Positions 59,723 through 64,000 of a stretch of 64,000 bases of DNA are shown here, piece by piece (the stretch's first letter is position 1; the number at the start of each line of letters is the position of its first letter). This stretch comes from Amycolatopsis sp. GM8. GTDB taxonomy: Bacteria; Actinomycetota; Actinomycetes; Mycobacteriales; Pseudonocardiaceae. The position numbers and the translations under genes were made by a program. Under the pieces are notes generated by a model. It was not told where the DNA came from, ran no database searches, and worked only from the letters and a program-made list of their open reading frames with translations. The DNA lies in NCBI RefSeq assembly GCF_021653975.1, contig NZ_JAJKFK010000003.1, positions 1,049,182 to 1,113,181 of the forward strand, written 5' to 3'.

Positions 59723-59747
59723 GTCACCGCTCCCGTCTCGCCGCTTC

Positions 59748-59765
59748 ACCGGCCAGCCGGACGGT
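59748..59765. promoter_or_regulatory. operator copy upstream of the TetR gene
   Basis: ACCGGCCAGCCGGACGGT lies 25 bases before the TetR start. It shares 16 of 17 core bases with the palindrome in the P450 gene and all 17 with the copy at 60008. Confidence 0.6.
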
Positions 59766-60005
59766 ATCACCGACGCGCCCGTCCGGTCAACGGCACCCAC
59801 CCGGTCTCGGCGAGGGGGTCACGGTCGCTCCGGCCGGACAGGCGCCGGTCGGAGCCCGAAGATCGCGCCACATGCTTCTGAACAGGGAATTTCCTGCTGA
59901 ATCGCAACCGGCCTCCACTCGCGGAGGCCGCCCGTCGACCAGGCCGCGACTGGGACACGGCGACCGCTTGACGTGTGGGCTGGACCACTGTTACCGTTCC
60001 GCCTC

Positions 60006-60024
60006 GACCGGCCAGCCGGACGGT
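60006..60024. promoter_or_regulatory. operator copy upstream of the aldehyde dehydrogenase gene
   Basis: CGACCGGCCAGCCGGACGG lies 40 bases before the aldehyde dehydrogenase start, just past GGACCACTGTTACCGTTCCG, which may hold the promoter. It is the third copy of the motif around this locus. Confidence 0.6.
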
Positions 60025-60064
60025 TTTGGAGATGATCAGTCCCAACTCAAGGAAGAGATGAGGC

Positions 60065-61576
60065 ATGACCACAACCCCCGTGCCGGAGGCACAACTCCCG
60101 GCCACCGGAATCCACCGGCCCGCCTACGGCCACTTCATCGGCGGCCGTTGGGCCGACGGCGCGTCCGACGAGCGGATCACCCTGCTCAATCCCGCGGACA
60201 ACAGTGTGCTGGCAACGGTTCCGTCGGGTACCGCGGCGGACGTCGAGCAGGCCATTGACGCGGCACAGCGCGCGTTTCCGTCGTGGGCGGCGACTTCCCC
60301 GTCGCAACGACAGGCTGTTCTCTACGAGCTGGCCCAGCGGCTACGCAAGCGCGCCGCCGACTTCGCGCTCTTGGACACCCTCAATCACGGACCGACCATC
60401 ACCGAGACCTCCGGGTTCTTCGTCCCGCTGGCCATCGAGCAGTTCGAACTGTTCTCGGGCGCCGCGTGGATGCACACCGGCTCCACCCGGGTCAGCGGCG
60501 AACGCCTCGGGCTCGTGCACCGTGAGCCACTGGGGGTCTGCGCGCAGATCATCCCGTGGAACGCCCCGCTCCTGATGTTCGCGGCCAAGGTCGCGCCGGC
60601 GCTCGCGGCCGGCAACACCGTGGTGGTGAAACCGTCGGAGATCGCCAGCCTGTCGGTCCTGGCGTTCCTCGACGAGGTGTCGGACGTTCTTCCCCCGGGC
60701 ACGGTCAACGTCGTGAACGGGTACGGACCCGCGGTCGGCGAGCCGCTGGTGACCGACCCGCGAGTCCGGAAGGTCGCCTTCACCGGCTCCCGCGCCACCG
60801 CGCGGACTCTGATCGGCTACGCGGCCGCGAACATCATCCCGCAGACCATGGAGCTGGGCGGCAAGTCCGCCAACATCGTCTGCGCCGACGCGGACCTCGA
60901 CGCGGCCGCCGAGGGAGCGGCGATGTGCGTGGTCGCGAACAAGGGCGAGTTCTGCCTCGCCGGCAGCCGGGTGTTCGTGCACGACGAAGTGCTGGACGAA
61001 TTCCTCGACAAGTTCACCGGCGTGCTGGGGCGGATCAAGGTCGGCGACCCGACCGACCGCGCGACCGGCCTCGGCCCGCTGGCCTCCCGGGCCCAGCTGA
61101 AGAAGGTCACCGGCTACCTGGAACTCGGCCAGGCCGAAGGCGCCCGGCTGGTGTGCGGCGGCACCGTCGCCACCGTCGACGGGTTCGCGTCCGGCAACTT
61201 CGTCGAGCCCACCGTGTTCGCCGACGTGGACAACACCATGCGGATCGCGCAGGAGGAGATCTTCGGCCCGGTCTCGACAGTGCAGCGGTGGACCGACGAA
61301 GACGATCTCATCGCCCGGGCGAACGCCTCCGAGTACGGCCTCGCCGGTGGTGTCTGGACGAGCGACCTGCGACGCGCGCACCGCATCGCCGGGCGGCTGG
61401 ACACCGGGACCGTGTACATCAACCAGTACTACAACTTCATGGAGAACATGCCGATCGGCGGCTACAAGCAAAGCGGTTTCGGCCGCGAATTCAGCCACGA
61501 GGTACTCGAACACTACACACAGACCAAGGCGGTGATCGTCAACCTGCGCGAGGGACCGCTCGGGATGTTCGGCTAG
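60065..61576 (+). CDS. aldehyde dehydrogenase (P450 regulon)
   Basis: The protein has 503 residues. IIPWNAPLLMFAAKVAPALA (cofactor), MELGGKSANIVCADAD (general base) and NKGEFCLAGSR (catalytic Cys297) are present. The ATG has AAGGAAGAG upstream. It is divergent from TetR and the P450 operon and carries the same operator motif, so it should be co-regulated. It would oxidise an aldehyde from P450 or SDR action to the acid that the PaaK-like ligase activates. Confidence 0.92.
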   Translation: MTTTPVPEAQLPATGIHRPAYGHFIGGRWADGASDERITLLNPADNSVLATVPSGTAADVEQAIDAAQRAFPSWAATSPSQRQAVLYELAQRLRKRAADFALLDTLNHGPTITETSGFFVPLAIEQFELFSGAAWMHTGSTRVSGERLGLVHREPLGVCAQIIPWNAPLLMFAAKVAPALAAGNTVVVKPSEIASLSVLAFLDEVSDVLPPGTVNVVNGYGPAVGEPLVTDPRVRKVAFTGSRATARTLIGYAAANIIPQTMELGGKSANIVCADADLDAAAEGAAMCVVANKGEFCLAGSRVFVHDEVLDEFLDKFTGVLGRIKVGDPTDRATGLGPLASRAQLKKVTGYLELGQAEGARLVCGGTVATVDGFASGNFVEPTVFADVDNTMRIAQEEIFGPVSTVQRWTDEDDLIARANASEYGLAGGVWTSDLRRAHRIAGRLDTGTVYINQYYNFMENMPIGGYKQSGFGREFSHEVLEHYTQTKAVIVNLREGPLGMFG

Positions 61577-61579
61577 ACC

Positions 61580-61623
61580 TCCGGGGAACGGTGCGAGCAG
61601 CGAGATCCGCGCCGTTCCCCGGA
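61580..61623. terminator. bidirectional terminator hairpin
   Basis: TCCGGGGAACGG (61580-61591) and CCGTTCCCCGGA (61612-61623) are perfect 12-bp complementary arms with a 20-base loop. They lie just after the aldehyde dehydrogenase stop and before the stop of the convergent flavoprotein gene. Confidence 0.7.
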
Positions 61624-61664
61624 CGTCCTCACGTCCCGCCGCCGTCGCGGCGGCGCCGGGAAGA

Positions 61665-63101
61665 TCAGCGGCCGTAGGCTTCGAGCAGCCGCAGCCACAC
61701 CTCACTGACGGTGGGATACGCCGGGACCGCGTGCCAGAGCCGGTCCAGCGGCACCTCGCCGACGATGGCGATCGTCGCGGCCTGCAGCAGTTCCGCGACG
61801 TCGGGGCCGACGAGGGTGAAGCCGACGATGACCTTCCGGTCCTCGTCGACGATCATGCGGGCCTCGCCCCGGTAGCCGTCGGTGTAAAGCGCGGAACCGG
61901 CGACGGCGCCGAGGTCGTAGTCGACCACCCGGATCCGCAGCCCGGCGGCTTCGGCAGCGGCCGCGGTCAACCCCACCGACGCGATCTCGGGTTCGGTGAA
62001 GATGACCTGGGGCACCGCGCGCTCGTCGGCGGTCGCCACGTGCCGGCCCCACGGGCCGTCCTCGACGGTTTCGCCCTTCGCGCGCGCCACGATGACGTCA
62101 CCGGCAGCGCGAGCCTGGTATTTACCCTGGTGGGTCAGCAGTACCCGGCGGTTGACATCCCCAGCGGCATACAGCCACCCGTCACCGACCAGCGAACCAT
62201 CCTCCCCCACGACGCGGAGGGTGTCGTCAACGGTGAGCCACGCACCCGGCGTGAGGCCGATGGTGTCCAGGCCGATGTCCTGGGTGTTCGGCGTGCGGCC
62301 GATCGCGACCAGGAGTTCGTCGGCCTCGATCTCGTCGCCGGTGGTCAGGCTGATGTGCACCGTTCCGTCGTCGGTGCGCTTCACCGATCCGGCCTCGGCG
62401 CCGAGGTGCACCGACACACCGGCGTCCTGCAAGGACTCGGTGACCAGCGCGCCGACGAACGGCTCCGCGAGCGGCAGCACTCCGTCCCGGGCCAGCATCG
62501 TCACGGACGACCCCAGTTCGCTGAACGCGGTCGCCATTTCCGAGGCGACCACGCCACCGCCGATAACGGCGAGCCGGCCCGGAATCTCCTTCGCCGCAAC
62601 CGCTTCCCGGCTGGTCCACGGCGCCGCGGCGCGCAGGCCGTCGATGTCCGGCACCAACGCGCCACTACCGGTCGCGACGACGACCGCGTGCCGCGCGGTC
62701 AACGCGGTCGTGGCGCCGTCCGCGCCCGTCACCTCGACGACCCGGGGAGAACTGATCCGGCCCTGGCCGCGGTACAGCGGAATACCCACCGATTCGAGCC
62801 AGGACACCTGCCCGTCGTCCTGCCAGTTCGAGGCAAAAGAATCGCGGCGGCGAAGCACCGCCGCGACATCCAGGCCACCGGTCACCGCTTCGCGCGCCCC
62901 CGGCAGCTTCCGAACCGCCCGGAGGGCGGCCCCACTGCGCAGCAACGCCTTGGTCGGCATGCACGCCCAGTAGGAGCACTCACCGCCGACCAGTTCCCGC
63001 TCCACAATGGCGGCGCTGAGGCCGCCCTGCACCACCCGGTCGGCGATGTTCTCGCCGACCGGACCCGCACCGATGACGATGACGTCATAGGTGACGTCCA
63101 T
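61665..63101 (-). CDS. pyridine nucleotide-disulfide oxidoreductase (Lpd/MerA-like, atypical)
   Basis: The 478 residues have the group's full domain set: VIVIGAGPVGENIADRVVQG (FAD), a CxxxxC redox pair in GGECSYWACMPTK (Cys42 and Cys47), AVIGGGVVASEMATAFSELG (NAD(P)) and a dimer domain. In lipoamide dehydrogenase the C-terminal catalytic dyad is HPTLSE. Here it reads YPTVSE, so the general-base histidine is tyrosine. It is therefore not a standard E3, and the physiological substrate is unknown. It ends an operon with the membrane protein gene 2 bases upstream. Confidence 0.85.
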   Translation of the reverse strand: MDVTYDVIVIGAGPVGENIADRVVQGGLSAAIVERELVGGECSYWACMPTKALLRSGAALRAVRKLPGAREAVTGGLDVAAVLRRRDSFASNWQDDGQVSWLESVGIPLYRGQGRISSPRVVEVTGADGATTALTARHAVVVATGSGALVPDIDGLRAAAPWTSREAVAAKEIPGRLAVIGGGVVASEMATAFSELGSSVTMLARDGVLPLAEPFVGALVTESLQDAGVSVHLGAEAGSVKRTDDGTVHISLTTGDEIEADELLVAIGRTPNTQDIGLDTIGLTPGAWLTVDDTLRVVGEDGSLVGDGWLYAAGDVNRRVLLTHQGKYQARAAGDVIVARAKGETVEDGPWGRHVATADERAVPQVIFTEPEIASVGLTAAAAEAAGLRIRVVDYDLGAVAGSALYTDGYRGEARMIVDEDRKVIVGFTLVGPDVAELLQAATIAIVGEVPLDRLWHAVPAYPTVSEVWLRLLEAYGR

Positions 63102-63103
63102 CG

Positions 63104-63661
63104 TCAGTTACCTTTGGCCGCGCGGCCGAGGCGGATCGCCGAAACGAGGAAGAAGATGCCACCGAGGACGGCGTAACCGGCCACGCTGCTCAGCGTCGGG
63201 TTCGCCCCGGAGGCGCTGATGACGAAGTTCGCGCCGGCCAGCACCGAAATACCGCCGCTGAGGATCATCGGCCACTGGCCACCCATCTTGCGACGGCCGA
63301 TCGCCACGATCAGCTGCACGACGCCGGCGACGATCGCCCAGGCACCCCAGACCCGCAGCACCGCCGACACACTGGACGCGCTCGTGATCGCCAGGCCGAT
63401 CGCGGCCAGCAAGCTGATCCCGATGTTCACATACAGACCGCGAGCCGCGCCGGTGGCGCGAGACGACCGAGAGTCCACAACGGCCGCCGCGACATCGAAC
63501 AGCGGGTAGATGATCACCAACGTGATCCCCAGCGGTCCGAGGTTTGCCTTGGTCAGGAACAGCAAGGCCGCCCAGACGATGGCGAACCCGAACCGCACGA
63601 AATACAACCGGCGCAGCGCCGAGGCGACTCCGCCGGTGGCGGGTGAATCAACAGTGGTCAC
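63104..63661 (-). CDS. DUF308-like small membrane protein
   Basis: The protein has 185 residues with about six hydrophobic segments (starting VRFGFAIVWAALLFL, then LGITLVIIYPLFDVAAAVV, ISLLAAIGLAIT, WGAWAIVAGVVQLIV, ILSGGISVLAGANFVI and VAGYAVLGGIFFLVSAIRL). Regular Gly spacing is typical of DUF308 (HdeD-like) proteins. It sits immediately upstream of the disulfide-oxidoreductase-like gene and probably shares its promoter. The role is unknown; redox or acid-stress functions have been suggested for relatives. Confidence 0.7.
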   Translation of the reverse strand: MTTVDSPATGGVASALRRLYFVRFGFAIVWAALLFLTKANLGPLGITLVIIYPLFDVAAAVVDSRSSRATGAARGLYVNIGISLLAAIGLAITSASSVSAVLRVWGAWAIVAGVVQLIVAIGRRKMGGQWPMILSGGISVLAGANFVISASGANPTLSSVAGYAVLGGIFFLVSAIRLGRAAKGN

Positions 63662-63744
63662 AACGATCCTTTCGAAGAACTGACGAAGGGGAAGTACTGG
63701 TCGGCCGACTCGCCGCCGGCCTCCTCGATCGCGTGTGCGAGGCC

Positions 63745-63808
63745 GAACGTTCTATCACGTGCAACGGTGGCACACCTTCGCCGCGACGTCAAGACGGAAC
63801 GTTCTATC
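63745..63808. promoter_or_regulatory. repeated GAACGTTCTATC motif upstream of DUF308 gene
   Basis: GAACGTTCTATC occurs at 63745-63756 and again at 63797-63808, 52 bases apart. Each holds the palindrome GAACGTTC. The surrounding TCTATCTATCTACTAGATC is A/T-rich compared with its context. The pair probably forms the operator of the DUF308/flavoprotein operon. The rest of 63662-63863 shows nothing else recognisable. Confidence 0.45.
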
Positions 63809-63863
63809 TATCTACTAGATCACTGAGCGTGCGCCGGTTATGGCGTGTTCCTCCACAATGGAC

Positions 63864-64000
63864 TCAGTCTGGTTGGATCCATGAGACCTGGATGAGTTGT
63901 TTGCCGTTTTTGCGGGTGACGAGGTTGCCGCGGCCGGGGGGCATGGGGCCGGGTTTGACGGTGCCGATGAGGGCGCCTTCGTCTTTGTTGCCGTTCATGA
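63864..64000 (-). CDS. C-terminal end of a possible FtsK/SpoIIIE (EccC-like) ATPase, 5' end outside window
   Basis: The last 45 codons of a minus-strand gene enter from the right edge and stop at 63864. They read DEGALIGTVKPGPMPPGRG, then NLVTRKNGKQLIQVSWIQ. The combination of PPGRG-x-LV-x-R and QLIQ near the C-terminus resembles EccC-type FtsK ATPases of type VII secretion. Too little is present to be sure. The third codon positions use A and T more often than its neighbours. Confidence 0.4.
   Translation of the reverse strand, partial: MNGNKDEGALIGTVKPGPMPPGRGNLVTRKNGKQLIQVSWIQPD

Noticed and set aside
61665..63101. E3 subunit for the E1 genes at 5568-7614
   Set aside because: It is 54 kb away and the catalytic His is replaced by Tyr, so it is unlikely to serve as a lipoamide dehydrogenase.
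63745..63808. SOS (LexA) box
   Set aside because: The GAACGTTC palindromes lack the 4-bp spacer of the actinobacterial box (GAAC-N4-GTTC), and the neighbouring genes are not SOS-like.
1..64000. tRNA or rRNA genes, transposases, integrases, attachment sites
   Set aside because: Reading both strands I saw no cloverleaf with a conserved T-loop, no rRNA segments and no DDE or tyrosine/serine recombinase motifs. A covariance-model search would be needed to exclude small RNAs.

Overview
The window is about 70% G+C, dense in protein-coding genes, uses many GTG starts and consists mostly of short catabolic operons joined by 4-bp ATGA/GTGA overlaps. With the gene families present (3Fe-4S ferredoxin/P450 systems, fused indolepyruvate oxidoreductase-like enzymes, SnoaL proteins, double-length family III CoA-transferases, a long AtsD-like sulfatase) this points to a chromosomal accessory region of a soil actinomycete, plausibly Pseudonocardiaceae (Amycolatopsis-like). 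That assignment is inference. I see no rRNA, tRNA, CRISPR array, phage module, transposase or replication origin.

Layout. 1-8147: a partial M19 dipeptidase, an MHS-type transporter, an M20 amidohydrolase, a quinone-oxidoreductase-like dehydrogenase, an IclR regulator, and 2-oxoacid dehydrogenase E1 alpha/beta followed by an N-terminally truncated alpha/beta hydrolase where an E2 would be expected. 8144-12897: LysR with a divergent flavodoxin-like oxidoreductase, then alpha/beta hydrolase and succinate-semialdehyde dehydrogenase divergent from a GntR regulator. 12948-16453: a MoxR ATPase and VWA protein (CoxD/CoxE-like) with two hot-dog dehydratases. 16656-31949: a large CoA-thioester degradation block holding two thiolase-fold genes, an acyl-CoA synthetase, a two-domain CoA-transferase, two crotonases, two paralogous amidohydrolases, a DUF35 partner, a thioesterase and a TetR regulator. 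31950-33248: debris of an AraC gene and a hydrolase gene, then a GntR regulator. 33259-42281: an oxidoreductase and a ThDP enzyme, then LLM monooxygenase, aldehyde dehydrogenase and sulfatase, with the formylglycine-generating enzyme divergent. 42294-44715: methyltransferase, SnoaL protein, ArsR, and MerR and SnoaL pseudogenes. 44724-51343: an indolepyruvate oxidoreductase-like enzyme with acyl-CoA dehydrogenase, MaoC and CitE, divergent from an Lrp regulator. 51433-53085: VOC protein and two flavin reductases, separated by a poly-G/C tract that looks like an assembly problem. 53262-61576: a self-contained P450 operon with its ferredoxin, reductase, CoA ligase, two MaoC proteins and SDR, a TetR gene and a divergent aldehyde dehydrogenase. 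61665-64000: a disulfide-oxidoreductase-like flavoprotein, a DUF308 membrane protein and the 3' end of a possible FtsK/EccC-type gene.

The less ordinary content is regulatory and evolutionary. Several short motifs recur at different promoters: ACCGGCCAGCCGG(A/T)CGG at three places around the P450 operon; TATCAGGATCCTCT at two promoters with related cores at a third; TAA(A/T)C-AGTTAG at three promoters of the CoA block; and TTGACA-N17 promoters followed by GAAAA-N5-TTTTC at two. A MerR-type promoter with a 20-bp spacer survives between a broken MerR gene and a broken SnoaL gene. No single unmistakable new system is visible. The best candidate for undescribed biology is the 16.6-32 kb CoA block with its paired amidohydrolases, a CoA-transferase lacking the usual catalytic aspartate in both halves, and a cysteine-less thiolase coupled to a DUF35 protein.
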